Source: Pseudomonas sp. GM79 (GTDB taxonomy: Bacteria > Pseudomonadota > Gammaproteobacteria > Pseudomonadales > Pseudomonadaceae). From it: DNA of 64,000 nucleotides. The notes under the pieces were generated by a model. It was not told where the DNA came from. It was given only the letters and a program-made list of their open reading frames with translations, and did not search any database. Made by a program: the position numbers and the translations under genes. The stretch covers positions 56,038 to 120,037 of the forward strand of contig NZ_AKJE01000044.1 in the NCBI RefSeq assembly GCF_000282495.1, in the 5' to 3' direction. Shown piece by piece: positions 27,712 through 35,966 of this stretch (position 1 is its first letter; each line of letters starts with the position of its first letter).

Positions 27712-28770
27712 TCAAGCGTTCTGAGGCGCCGCCTGATTGCTTTCACCTTCCAACCCAAACCACCACGCACTACCCCGTTGCGGATACATCACGTTGAACG
27801 CTTCGCCCATCTGCGGCGTGGTGATCGACACGTTCCGCTCCCAGGCCAATGCCAAAATACGGTCGAAGGGTTCGTACCAGGCGTGCATCGACAGGTCGAA
27901 GGTGCCGTTGTGGATCGGCAGCAGCCAGCGCCCTTTAAGGTCGATGTGCGCCTGCAAGGTTTGCTCGGGCTGCATGTGAACATGCGGCCACTCGACGTTG
28001 TAGGCGCCGGTTTCCATGAGTGTGAGGTCGAACGGGCCGTACTGTTCGCCAATGCGTTTGAAGCCGTCGAAGTAGCCGCTGTCGCCACTGAAGAAAATCC
28101 GCGTGTCGCCGTCGATCATTACCCACGACGCCCAAAGGGTGCTGTTACCGTCGAACAGGCCACGACCGGAAAAGTGCTGCGAAGGGGTGGCGACGAATTG
28201 AAGGCCATCGACCTCGGTGCTCTGCCACCAATCCAGTTGGCGCACTTTGCTGGCATCGATTCCCCATTTGATCAGGGTGTCGCCCACACCCAGCGGGGTG
28301 AGGAAGTATTGCGTTTTGTCCGCCAGTTTGAGCACGGCCTGATAATCAAGGTGGTCATAGTGATCGTGGGACAGGATCACCGCTTCAATCGGTGGCAGGT
28401 CTTCGAGGCTGATCGGTGGCTGATGGAAACGCTTCGGGCCGGCCCATTGCACTGGCGAGGCGCGCTCGGCGAAGACCGGGTCGGTGATCCAGAATTTGTC
28501 TCGCAGTTTCAGCAGTACAGTGGAATGACCAAGGCGATAGACGCTGTGGTTGGGCGCAGCGATCAACGCTGCCTGGGTCAGGGTTTGCACCGGGACGGGA
28601 GCGGACGGACGGGTGTCGCGCGGTTTGTGGAAGATGATGTTCCACAGGATGCGCAAGGTTTTGCGAAAGCCTTCGCGCTTTACCGGTACATGATTTCGAT
28701 ACTGCCCTTGCGCCTGTCGTGAAGCTTCAGGCGTTGAGGCGTTATCCGCTGGAGAAGTTAAAGTGGCCAT
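27712..28770 (-). CDS. Metallo-beta-lactamase-fold hydrolase (NAPE-PLD/RomA-like)
   Basis: 352 residues. The metal motif SHDHYDHLD (HxHxDH) lies near residue 135, with a further GDSGYFDGF and the late HNGTFDLSMHAW supplying other ligands. The layout matches the NAPE-PLD/UlaG-like MBL group, which act on phosphodiesters or lactones. No signal peptide is evident. The true substrate is unknown. It is divergent from a TetR gene, with paired operator-like sites in the shared 215-bp spacer, which suggests control by that repressor. Confidence 0.85.
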   Translation of the reverse strand: MATLTSPADNASTPEASRQAQGQYRNHVPVKREGFRKTLRILWNIIFHKPRDTRPSAPVPVQTLTQAALIAAPNHSVYRLGHSTVLLKLRDKFWITDPVFAERASPVQWAGPKRFHQPPISLEDLPPIEAVILSHDHYDHLDYQAVLKLADKTQYFLTPLGVGDTLIKWGIDASKVRQLDWWQSTEVDGLQFVATPSQHFSGRGLFDGNSTLWASWVMIDGDTRIFFSGDSGYFDGFKRIGEQYGPFDLTLMETGAYNVEWPHVHMQPEQTLQAHIDLKGRWLLPIHNGTFDLSMHAWYEPFDRILALAWERNVSITTPQMGEAFNVMYPQRGSAWWFGLEGESNQAAPQNA

Positions 28771-28891
28771 GACTGAATGACTCCAGGAAAACCGCAGTTC
28801 GCGATTTTCCCCCTTGGGGACGATAGATGGCCAAAGCACGCACGCATCAGCCGCAGATTCTATTTTTTACTGGGCAGGATTAACAAAACAT

Positions 28892-28957
28892 TACACTGCA
28901 CAGTGTAGTTTCAAGGTTGCATCAAAGCCGTTCACAAGTAAACTGCCAAGTGTAGTT
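28892..28957. promoter_or_regulatory. Two TetR-type operator copies between MBL and TetR genes
   Basis: The perfect palindrome ACACTGCACAGTGT (28893-28906) sits in the direct copy ACTGCACAGTGTAGTT (28895-28910). A second copy, ACTGCCAAGTGTAGTT (28942-28957), lies 47 bp downstream with two mismatches. They fall between the divergent starts and are good candidates for binding by the TetR protein encoded at 28986. Confidence 0.7.
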
Positions 28958-28985
28958 CTCCACTTCTTCCTGCCTAAGCGTATTT

Positions 28986-29594
28986 ATGACAGCTCCACAA
29001 CGCCTCACCGACCGTAAACGCGAAGCCATCATCCAGGCGGCGATTGCTGAATTCCGTGCCAATGGTTTCGACATCACCAGCATGGACAAGATCGCCGCCA
29101 CCGCAGGCGTGTCTAAGCGCACCGTGTACAACCACTTCCCGAGCAAGGAAGAGTTGTTCGCCGAAATCCTCAATCAACTGTGGGCGCGGGTAACGGCCGA
29201 ACAGGAAACCGCCTACCGCCCTGACCTGCCCCTGCGCGACCAGCTGCGTCGGATGTTGCAGGCGAAATTGCAGATGCTGGCCGATGACAATTTTCTCGAC
29301 CTGGCGCGAGTGGCGATCGCCGCCACCATCCATTCTCCCGAGCGCGCACAGAACATGGTTGCCCGAATGGGTGAACGCGAAGAAGGAGTGACTGTATGGA
29401 TTCGCGCCGCTCAGGCCGATGGCCGATTGAAACCGGTCGCACCCGAATTCGTCGCACAACAGGTCCAGGGATTGCTCAAGTCCTTTGCGTTCTGGCCGCA
29501 GATCTCCATGGGCCAGCCAGGCTTGTCGCCCGAGATGCAGCACACCGTTGTGGAGTCGGCCCTAGACATGTTTCTGGCCTGTTATGAGCTCTGA
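28986..29594 (+). CDS. TetR/AcrR-family repressor
   Basis: 202 residues. The N-terminal TetR helix-turn-helix (FRANGFDITSMDKIAATAGV, then SKRTVYNHFPSKEELF) spans about residues 18-60. The C-terminal ligand domain resembles the TetR_C_7/AefR-like type (FAFWPQISMGQ). It probably represses itself and the divergent hydrolase gene through the repeats between them. The ligand is unknown. Confidence 0.92.
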   Translation: MTAPQRLTDRKREAIIQAAIAEFRANGFDITSMDKIAATAGVSKRTVYNHFPSKEELFAEILNQLWARVTAEQETAYRPDLPLRDQLRRMLQAKLQMLADDNFLDLARVAIAATIHSPERAQNMVARMGEREEGVTVWIRAAQADGRLKPVAPEFVAQQVQGLLKSFAFWPQISMGQPGLSPEMQHTVVESALDMFLACYEL

Positions 29595-29735
29595 ATCGGG
29601 TTGCAAAAAATGACAATGTCCGCCGCGTTATCGCTGACCGATCGCTGTAAGTAGAAACACCGAAATGTGTTTCAGAATGAAACTGGCGCCGGGGCTATAG
29701 TGAGCTTCAGTCCCAGCGGCCATGCAGAGAGCACC

Positions 29736-30281
29736 ATGAGCACCCCGACCCGCGAAATCGAAACCGAACCCACTGGCCCCGTCGATCACCTGCGCTTCCA
29801 TCGCCCTCACGCTCATCTGGCACCTACTTTCGGTACCGACCGTTTTGCCCTGCGCGCCGAGGCCTTTGCGCGATTCTTCGGCACGCCGACTTTTCTCGGC
29901 GCCCAAACCCTGATTGTGGTGGTCTGGATTTGTCTGAACCTGTCCGGCGTGACCGATTTCGATGTGTACCCGTTCATCCTGCTTAACCTGGCGTTCAGCC
30001 TGCAAGCGGCCTATGCCGCGCCGCTGATTCTGCTGGCCCAGACGCGCCAGGCGGCGCGGGACAAGGCCCAGTCAGACGCCGATGCGCGACATCGTGAAGC
30101 CTTGGCCGTGGCCAACAGCGATCGTCAGGCCCAGGCCGCGCGACACACCGCGCAACTGTTGGAACTGCTGGAGCAAAACACCCGGCTTACCGAAATCACC
30201 AAAACCCTGACCGAGCGTATCGAAAGTCTGACGTCGGAAATGCATCAACACTTCGTAGGCAAAGAGCCACCGAAGGCGTGA
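29736..30281 (+). CDS. DUF1003 membrane protein
   Basis: 181 residues. The conserved DUF1003 core spans about residues 45-115: FARFFGTPTFLGAQTLIVVV, then FDVYPFILLNLAFSLQAAYA, APLILLAQTRQAARDK, with two membrane helices. A long alpha-helical, coiled-coil-like tail follows. Function is unknown. The ATG at 29736 (MSTPTREIE) is used, following GAGAGC. It ends 6 bp before the convergent LysR gene. Confidence 0.88.
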   Translation: MSTPTREIETEPTGPVDHLRFHRPHAHLAPTFGTDRFALRAEAFARFFGTPTFLGAQTLIVVVWICLNLSGVTDFDVYPFILLNLAFSLQAAYAAPLILLAQTRQAARDKAQSDADARHREALAVANSDRQAQAARHTAQLLELLEQNTRLTEITKTLTERIESLTSEMHQHFVGKEPPKA

Positions 30282-30287
30282 TCCGAC

Positions 30288-31166
30288 TCAAGGCAACTTC
30301 AGCGCGCGCCCCAATTCATCGAACAACGTCACCACCGAGCGCAATGCGCGGCAGTCTGGGCGAGTCAGCAGCCACAGGGCCGTGTCGTAACCGTGCAAGG
30401 GCTCGGTCAACGGTTGCAGTCCGTCACCGATGAGGAAGTCTGGCAACGCCGCGACACCCAGCCCGGCCCGCACTAACTCGGTCACTGACAACATGCTGTT
30501 ACAGCGATAACCAGGCGTCACGCCAGGCAACTGCTGACGCCGCCATGCGACGGTGGGGTGATCGGGCAAGAAGTCGTCCGGGGCGATCCAGGTCAATGCA
30601 ACCAGGTCGTGGGAATCGACTGATTGCAGATAGGCCTCGCTGGCACAGACCCGGTAGGAAATATCCGCCAACCGCCGACCCACCAAATGTTCGGGCGGTG
30701 TGCGGGTCAAGCGCAAGGCGATGTCGGCGTCGCGACGGCTGAGATTGGCGAAGTCGTTGGAGGTGCAGAGTTCAATGGTCAGCGCCGGATAGGACGGCAT
30801 GAACCGCGCCAGCGCCGGCAACAACAAACTTTGCAGGACTGAATCGGTGCACGTCAGGCGCACAGTGCCGCTGATGATTTCACCGCCCTTTTCCACGCCA
30901 ATGCGCGCCGCCTCCAGCGCTTGTTCGGCGCGCTCAGCCTGCTCGGCCAGGGTCTGCGCCAGCGTGGTCGGCAGGTAACCGGCGCGGCTCTTCTCGAACA
31001 GTTGCTGACCCAACGCGGCTTCCAGTCGGCGGACGGCGCGAAACACCGTCGACACGTCGACTTTCAACAACGCCGACGCCCGGGCCAGAGAGCCGCCGCG
31101 CACCAGGGCGAGGATCAGGGACAGATCCGGGTAGTCCAGTCGATAGTGCGTCGGTGCATTGATCAC
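30288..31166 (-). CDS. LysR-family regulator
   Basis: 292 residues from a GTG at 31166. A winged helix-turn-helix (YPDLSLILALVRGGSLARAS, then TVFRAVRRLEAALGQQLF) is followed by a substrate domain typical of the group with RDADIALRLTR. The start is uncertain: a TTG-led longer frame exists, but it runs through the operator-like palindrome at 31182-31208. It is divergent from the amidotransferase-like gene at 31245 and likely controls it. Confidence 0.85.
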   Translation of the reverse strand: MINAPTHYRLDYPDLSLILALVRGGSLARASALLKVDVSTVFRAVRRLEAALGQQLFEKSRAGYLPTTLAQTLAEQAERAEQALEAARIGVEKGGEIISGTVRLTCTDSVLQSLLLPALARFMPSYPALTIELCTSNDFANLSRRDADIALRLTRTPPEHLVGRRLADISYRVCASEAYLQSVDSHDLVALTWIAPDDFLPDHPTVAWRRQQLPGVTPGYRCNSMLSVTELVRAGLGVAALPDFLIGDGLQPLTEPLHGYDTALWLLTRPDCRALRSVVTLFDELGRALKLP

Positions 31167-31181
31167 TTGGGATAACGCCAA

Positions 31182-31208
31182 TATAGATTGCGTGAACGCC
31201 AATCTATA
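31182..31208. promoter_or_regulatory. Palindromic LysR-type operator
   Basis: TATAGATTG (31182-31190) and CAATCTATA (31200-31208) are perfect inverted arms around CGTGAACGC, itself partly symmetric. The site holds the T-N11-A LysR pattern and lies between the two divergent starts. Confidence 0.7.
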
Positions 31209-31244
31209 GTGGGTGCCAGGAATCAACAAGCGTCGAGATCACTC

Positions 31245-31961
31245 ATGGAAACCCGCGCCATCCGCATCGCCCTGATCGGCGATTACGACCCACAGGTCAC
31301 CGCCCACCAAGCCATTCCCGTCGCCCTCGGCATGGCCGCCGAACACTCAGGCCAAGACATACAGTTTCAATGGTTGGCCACCAACAGCATCAATGCCGAG
31401 ACGCCACTGGATGATTTCGATGGTTTCTGGTGCGTGCCCGCCAGCCCTTATCGCGACATGGACGGCGCGTTACGGGCGATCCGTTTTGCCCGCGAGCAGC
31501 AGCGACCTTTCCTCGGCACCTGCGGCGGTTTTCAGCACGCGGTGCTTGAATTCGCCCGTAACGTTCTGGGCTGGAGCGATGCCGAACACGGCGAGACCTC
31601 GCCCGACGCGACGCGGGCGTTGCTCACGCCGCTGACCTGTTCGCTGGTGGAAGCCGTCGACAGCATTCATTTGGTTGAAGGCTCGTTGATCGCCAAGGCG
31701 TACGAAGACGCTGAAATTCGCGAGGGATATCGCTGCCGTTATGGGGTGAATCCTGAGTTTGAACAGGAGCTACTGAAACAACAGTTGCACGCGGTGGGCC
31801 ACGATTCAACGGGAGGGCTGCGGGCGGTGGAGCTAAAAGATCATCCGTTCTTTGTCGCAACGCTGTTCCAACCGGAACGCGCCGCGCTTAAGGGTGTTCG
31901 GCCGCCGTTGGTCCAGGCGTTGATCGAGGTCTGTGCGCGGGCGTATGCGTTCAAGCAATAA
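31245..31961 (+). CDS. CTP-synthase C-terminal-like glutamine amidotransferase-type protein
   Basis: 238 residues resembling the glutamine amidotransferase half of CTP synthase without the synthetase half. The nucleophile elbow reads FLGTCGGFQHAVLEFARN, with Cys near residue 91; a later HPFFVATLFQPE resembles the His-Glu end of the class I triad region, though the usual HPE order is altered. The reaction is unknown. It starts with METRAIRIALIGDYD after GAGATC, and is controlled by the divergent LysR in all likelihood. Confidence 0.8.
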   Translation: METRAIRIALIGDYDPQVTAHQAIPVALGMAAEHSGQDIQFQWLATNSINAETPLDDFDGFWCVPASPYRDMDGALRAIRFAREQQRPFLGTCGGFQHAVLEFARNVLGWSDAEHGETSPDATRALLTPLTCSLVEAVDSIHLVEGSLIAKAYEDAEIREGYRCRYGVNPEFEQELLKQQLHAVGHDSTGGLRAVELKDHPFFVATLFQPERAALKGVRPPLVQALIEVCARAYAFKQ

Positions 31962-31985
31962 ATGACGCGGTGTTGTGGAGGCCGT

Positions 31986-32080
31986 CTTCGCGAGCAAGCC
32001 CGCTCCCACATTTGATCTCGGGCGTTCACGGATTTTGTGTACGCATAAGATCCACTGTGGGAGCGGGCTTGCTCGCGAAG
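31986..32080. repeat. REPIN
   Basis: 25-bp perfect inverted arms 31986-32010 and 32056-32080 with the GTGGGAGCGGGCTTGC core, between two convergent genes. Confidence 0.9.
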
Positions 32081-32106
32081 AGGCCCTGACAGCCAGTACA
32101 AAACCC

Positions 32107-32433
32107 TCAACCCCGCACCAAACTCCTCACCGCCGAAATCTGCGGCACTTCCCGCCGGTTCATGTACACCCGCAGCGGCTCGGTGATGTTGATCCGGTCG
32201 TCGATGTTCTGGTCCAGCAGCAACTGGATCAGTTCTCGCTTGAGCGTCATGGTCTGCTTGGGGCCGGGAGCCCAGACGAATTCACTGGTGGGGATGATGC
32301 CGTCATCAGCCACGTCCATGCCGAACGAGTCTTCGCTGAAGCGCACGATGTACTGGCCGGTCTTGCGATTGAGGCCGACGAAGCCTTTGAGTTGGTCGGC
32401 GGCCTGGCAAATGAGCTGGGAAGTGATGCGCAT
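32107..32433 (-). CDS. Conserved small protein of unknown function
   Basis: 108 residues beginning MRITSQLICQAADQLKGFVG. It has the segments NRKTGQYIVRFSEDSFGMDV and FVWAPGPKQTMTLKREL, then an Arg-rich end. There is no signal peptide, membrane helix or recognised domain. The ATG at 32433 was chosen over an in-frame start 40 codons upstream because the upstream stretch has poor coding character. Monocistronic. Confidence 0.65.
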   Translation of the reverse strand: MRITSQLICQAADQLKGFVGLNRKTGQYIVRFSEDSFGMDVADDGIIPTSEFVWAPGPKQTMTLKRELIQLLLDQNIDDRINITEPLRVYMNRREVPQISAVRSLVRG

Positions 32434-32668
32434 GATAAACCTCACAAAAGGTCGCAAAGGACCGGTGATCGATGGTTTACACGCAGGGCAAGCGAACGGG
32501 TTTCCCTCTGCCGGGGAAATAGCCGGGGCCAAGAGTACTGCAAAGAACCGCACAAATGCGCTGAAAAAACTCCTTTAAACACGTTTATGTCGGTCTGGCG
32601 ATAGCGCAAGCGGCGCTCAGTTGTTAAAAGATACGTCTTTGAAAACCCATCGCAAAAGGACTTCGAGC

Positions 32669-33796
32669 ATGCCTGTTAACTTCACCAAGAGCGCCTTGCT
32701 GCTGAGCCTGATGCTCGGCCTCGGCCAGGCACAGGCCACCAACGAACCAGGCCCCACCGCACTGGCGACCCGTCTGGGCATTCCGCACCCGGCGGTGATC
32801 GCCCATCGCGGCGCGTCTTTCGATGCACCGGAATCCACCGCTGCGGCCTACAAACTGGCCCGTGATCTGGGTGCCGATTACCTGGAATTGGACCTGCAAC
32901 GCAGCAAGGATGGTGTGCTGTTCGCCCTGCACGACAACAACCTGCAACGCACCACGGATGTCGCCACCAAGTTCCCTGAGCGCAAGGACAGCCTGGCCAA
33001 CGAATTCACTATCGCCGAACTCAAAACCCTGGATGCCGGCAGCTGGTTCAACCGCGCTTACCCGGATCGCGCGCGTCCGGGCTACGCGGGTCTGAAGATC
33101 CTGACCCTGGACGAAATCATCGACATCGCCCAAGGCAACCCGCTGCACAAGCCGGGCCTGTACATCGAAACCAAAGAGCCGAAGCAGTTTCCCGGCATCG
33201 AGCGCGACCTCAAGGAGAAACTCCAGGACCGCGGCTGGCTGAGCCCGGTCGGTTCGAAACTGGCGAAGAGCGAACTGGCCGTCGGCCAGGGTAAAGGCAA
33301 GGTGGTGTTGCAAACCTTCGAGAAGAGCAGCCTCGAACTGCTTGAGAAGGAAATGCCGCAAGTGCCGAAAATCCTGCTGCTGTGGGTGGGCGAAGGCAGC
33401 ATCGAGCCGAAATCCAAAGTGACGTTCGCCGAATCCGGTGACAAGGATAAAGCGACCTACTACGCCAGGCAGGAACCGAAAGACAAAGCCGAATTCCAGC
33501 AATGGGTCGAGTACGCCAAGGCCCAGGGCGCCATCGGTACCGGCCCTTCGGCCGCACTGACCAAGGGTGGCGATCAGAGCTATTCCGACCTGGTACAACC
33601 GTGGATGAACCAGTACACCCACGATCAGGGCCTGCTGGTGCATGTCTACACTATCGACGATGCGGTGGATTATCAGAAAGTGGCGGATGCGGGGGTCGAT
33701 GGCATCTTCACCAACCGCGCCAGCGAGCTGCTGAAGTTCTATAAGCGTCCGGCGGCGGCGAGTGTTGCGCAGTTGTTGCAGAACAACGGTTACTGA
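32669..33796 (+). CDS. glpQ: Periplasmic glycerophosphodiester phosphodiesterase
   Basis: 375 residues with a signal peptide (MPVNFTKSALLLSLMLGLGQ, cleaved after AQA). The GDPD barrel motifs are AHRGASFDAPEST near residue 50, then ELDLQ and FALHDNNLQRTT, which supply the metal and catalytic residues. It splits glycerophosphodiesters into glycerol-3-phosphate and an alcohol. AAAGGA precedes the ATG. Its TGA is followed immediately by the GTG of an AraC gene, so the two are translationally coupled. Confidence 0.93.
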   Translation: MPVNFTKSALLLSLMLGLGQAQATNEPGPTALATRLGIPHPAVIAHRGASFDAPESTAAAYKLARDLGADYLELDLQRSKDGVLFALHDNNLQRTTDVATKFPERKDSLANEFTIAELKTLDAGSWFNRAYPDRARPGYAGLKILTLDEIIDIAQGNPLHKPGLYIETKEPKQFPGIERDLKEKLQDRGWLSPVGSKLAKSELAVGQGKGKVVLQTFEKSSLELLEKEMPQVPKILLLWVGEGSIEPKSKVTFAESGDKDKATYYARQEPKDKAEFQQWVEYAKAQGAIGTGPSAALTKGGDQSYSDLVQPWMNQYTHDQGLLVHVYTIDDAVDYQKVADAGVDGIFTNRASELLKFYKRPAAASVAQLLQNNGY

Positions 33797-34480
33797 GTGA
33801 CGCAAAATACCGAGTGGACAGGCCACCTGTGGTTAGGGCGTGATTATGGTCTGATCCACGGAAAGCTGGGGCGCACTGCGCCCCATGCCCATTACGCCCA
33901 TCAACTGATCCTGGCCCCTGATCGACCGGTCACCGTCAATCTCGACGGCGTGAACCAAACGGCCCATCGCCTATTCATCCCCTCTCAAATCTGCCACTCC
34001 ATTGTCGAGGCGCCGGATGTGGTGTTCACGGTCTATGCAGAACCACTCATGTTCGACAACCAGGTGCTGAACAACGTCGTCTTCAAGGCCGCATTGTCCC
34101 TTGAAAGCCTCGACCACGCCGTTCGCCATTGTCCACGCCGATCCCTTGGCGATCCTCGGATCGAGCGCGCCTTGTCCACCCTCGACGGGTTGCTGACGAC
34201 CAAGGTGCCGGCAAGCGCATTGGCTGCCGAGGCACACCTGTCCTTAAGTCAATTGCAACGGCTGTTCGCCAGCCACCTCGGCCTGCCTGTGCGCAGGCTG
34301 GTGCTATGGCGGCGACTGCGGCTGTCGATGGTGCTGATCCTGGCCGGCAGCGCCGTGACTGACGCCGCGCACGAGGCCGGGTTTGCCGATTCTGCGCACT
34401 TCTCCCGGAGCCTGAAAAAGCTCTTCGGCGTGACCGCTCGCCAAGCGTTGCAACACATCGATCTGCGTCTACTGGCTTGA
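33797..34480 (+). CDS. AraC-family regulator coupled to glpQ
   Basis: 227 residues starting with a GTG that directly follows the glpQ stop codon. A short cupin-like N-terminal part (HAHYAHQLILAPDRP) precedes the AraC DNA-binding domain, with LSLSQLQRLFASHLGLPVRR and a GFADSAHFSRSLKKLFG second helix-turn-helix. Being in the glpQ operon, it may respond to glycerophosphodiester-derived metabolites, though this is only context. Confidence 0.85.
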   Translation: MTQNTEWTGHLWLGRDYGLIHGKLGRTAPHAHYAHQLILAPDRPVTVNLDGVNQTAHRLFIPSQICHSIVEAPDVVFTVYAEPLMFDNQVLNNVVFKAALSLESLDHAVRHCPRRSLGDPRIERALSTLDGLLTTKVPASALAAEAHLSLSQLQRLFASHLGLPVRRLVLWRRLRLSMVLILAGSAVTDAAHEAGFADSAHFSRSLKKLFGVTARQALQHIDLRLLA

Positions 34481-34481
34481 T

Positions 34482-35369
34482 TCAGCGCCGCAACGGCTCA
34501 GGTACCGCGGGTTCTTTGCTCAATGACACCGGCCCGAACGGGTCCAGCAGTTGCGCTACGTAGTCCCGAGGGAAGTCTGGTCGGCTGCCGATGCCCAGGT
34601 CGCCCTGACGGATTTCATAATACGTCGTGTAGAACCCGGTCCCCAGAAGCCAGTCCCACAGGTTGAAGAACAAGGCGAAATTCACGTCGCCGGCCCGTCC
34701 ATATTTCATGTGATGAAAGCGATGCACCGGCGCCCAGGCGAATATCCAGCGCAAATACCCCAGCTGCATATCGACATTGGAATGTTGCAGCAGCAACTGG
34801 ATGGCGATGGCAAATGCCAGCAGTGCCGCCACGTCCAGCGGGATGCCCAGCAGCAACAATGGCAACAGCCCCGCAGAGGCTTCCAGCAGTTGATGCAACG
34901 GATGTTTCATCAAGCCATTGAAACCGTATAGCCGTTGAACGCTGTGATGCACCGCATGCAGACGCCACAACCACTGCACGCGGTGGCTGGCGTAGTGCAT
35001 CAGGCTGAGACCGGCGTCGGCGATGAAAATCGCCAGCGCCAGTTGCAACCACAGCGGCCACCCCCTTGGCCATGCCCCGTCGAACGACAGCAGCGCCACC
35101 AGGCCCGGTAACGCCAGCAAACCGAGAGCATTCAACGCCTCGTTGACCAACCCGTGAACGATGTCACGAGCGCGATCACCGACCGAGCGATTCCAGCACA
35201 CCTCATAGGGTAAAGCCCATTCGGCCAGAAACGACAGGGCCAGGGCTGCGAGAAACAGCGGCAACAACCACCCCTCTCTTAACCCGGCAACTCCCGTTAG
35301 CCAAAGGCTGGCCCCAATAAATCCGCCCCAGAACGCTGGGGCATAGATCCGCGCAAAGATGTATTTCAT
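34482..35369 (-). CDS. Fatty acid hydroxylase-superfamily membrane protein (sterol desaturase-like)
   Basis: 295 residues with four or five membrane helices. The di-iron histidine motifs are HYASH near residue 132, HAVHHS near 145, and HRFHH near 215, with the further HPLHQ. This is the FA_hydroxylase family, which oxidises lipids in the membrane. The substrate is unknown. The ATG at 35369 (MKYIFARIYAPAF) is used, ten codons inside the longest frame. Its end is one base from the AraC stop on the other strand. Confidence 0.87.
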   Translation of the reverse strand: MKYIFARIYAPAFWGGFIGASLWLTGVAGLREGWLLPLFLAALALSFLAEWALPYEVCWNRSVGDRARDIVHGLVNEALNALGLLALPGLVALLSFDGAWPRGWPLWLQLALAIFIADAGLSLMHYASHRVQWLWRLHAVHHSVQRLYGFNGLMKHPLHQLLEASAGLLPLLLLGIPLDVAALLAFAIAIQLLLQHSNVDMQLGYLRWIFAWAPVHRFHHMKYGRAGDVNFALFFNLWDWLLGTGFYTTYYEIRQGDLGIGSRPDFPRDYVAQLLDPFGPVSLSKEPAVPEPLRR

Positions 35370-35526
35370 CACCACCTCCATTGATCGAGGTCGCAGCATG
35401 AAAGATTGTCGGGATGACGGAATTGAACAAACGGCGCAATCGAAGCCCGAAACGTTTTTAAGGGTGAATTAAGTTGCGCGAGCTAACCTGATCCCACTTA
35501 AACAGTTCACCCAAGGAAAGAACTTC

Positions 35527-35832
35527 ATGAAAACTTTAACTGCCCTGTTCACCGCTGCTGCCCTGACCCTCACCGCTGGCCTGGCCCAGGCTGACGTTCG
35601 TGTCGACCAGATCCCCGAGTTGGTCAAGAGTGGCAAGATCAAACCCCTGGAAGAACTGAACCAGGCTGCCTTGAAGTTGCACCCGGGTGCCACGATTACC
35701 GACACCGACCTGGATAACCACTTCAACGGTTACGAATACGAAGTTGAACTGCGCTTGGCTGACGGCACCGAGTGGGATGTGGACTTCGATGCCACTACCG
35801 GCAAGGTTCTGAGCAACAAACAAGACAAGTGA
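35527..35832 (+). CDS. PepSY-domain small periplasmic protein
   Basis: 101 residues with a signal peptide (MKTLTALFTAAALTLTAGLA, cleaved after QA). The PepSY core reads LEELNQAALKLHPGATITDT, then YEYEVELRLADGTEWDVDFD and ATTGKVL. PepSY proteins bind or inhibit proteases or act in envelope signalling; the specific role is unknown. AAGGAA precedes the ATG and a strong terminator follows. Confidence 0.88.
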   Translation: MKTLTALFTAAALTLTAGLAQADVRVDQIPELVKSGKIKPLEELNQAALKLHPGATITDTDLDNHFNGYEYEVELRLADGTEWDVDFDATTGKVLSNKQDK

Positions 35833-35841
35833 TTTATCTGC

Positions 35842-35878
35842 AAAAAGCCGCACGATCCTCGGGTCGTGCGGCTTTTTT
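35842..35878 (+). terminator. Rho-independent terminator after PepSY gene
   Basis: AAAAAGCCGCACGA and TCGTGCGGCTTTTTT form a long perfect stem with an 8-nt loop and a T-run. Confidence 0.95.
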
Positions 35879-35966
35879 GCGTTCGGCGCCAGGCCGTTCG
35901 CTGAAGCGACGAACGAAGCCGCGACAATTCGCACAAGCCCGCTAGAATCCCTCAAAACCATTTGGC

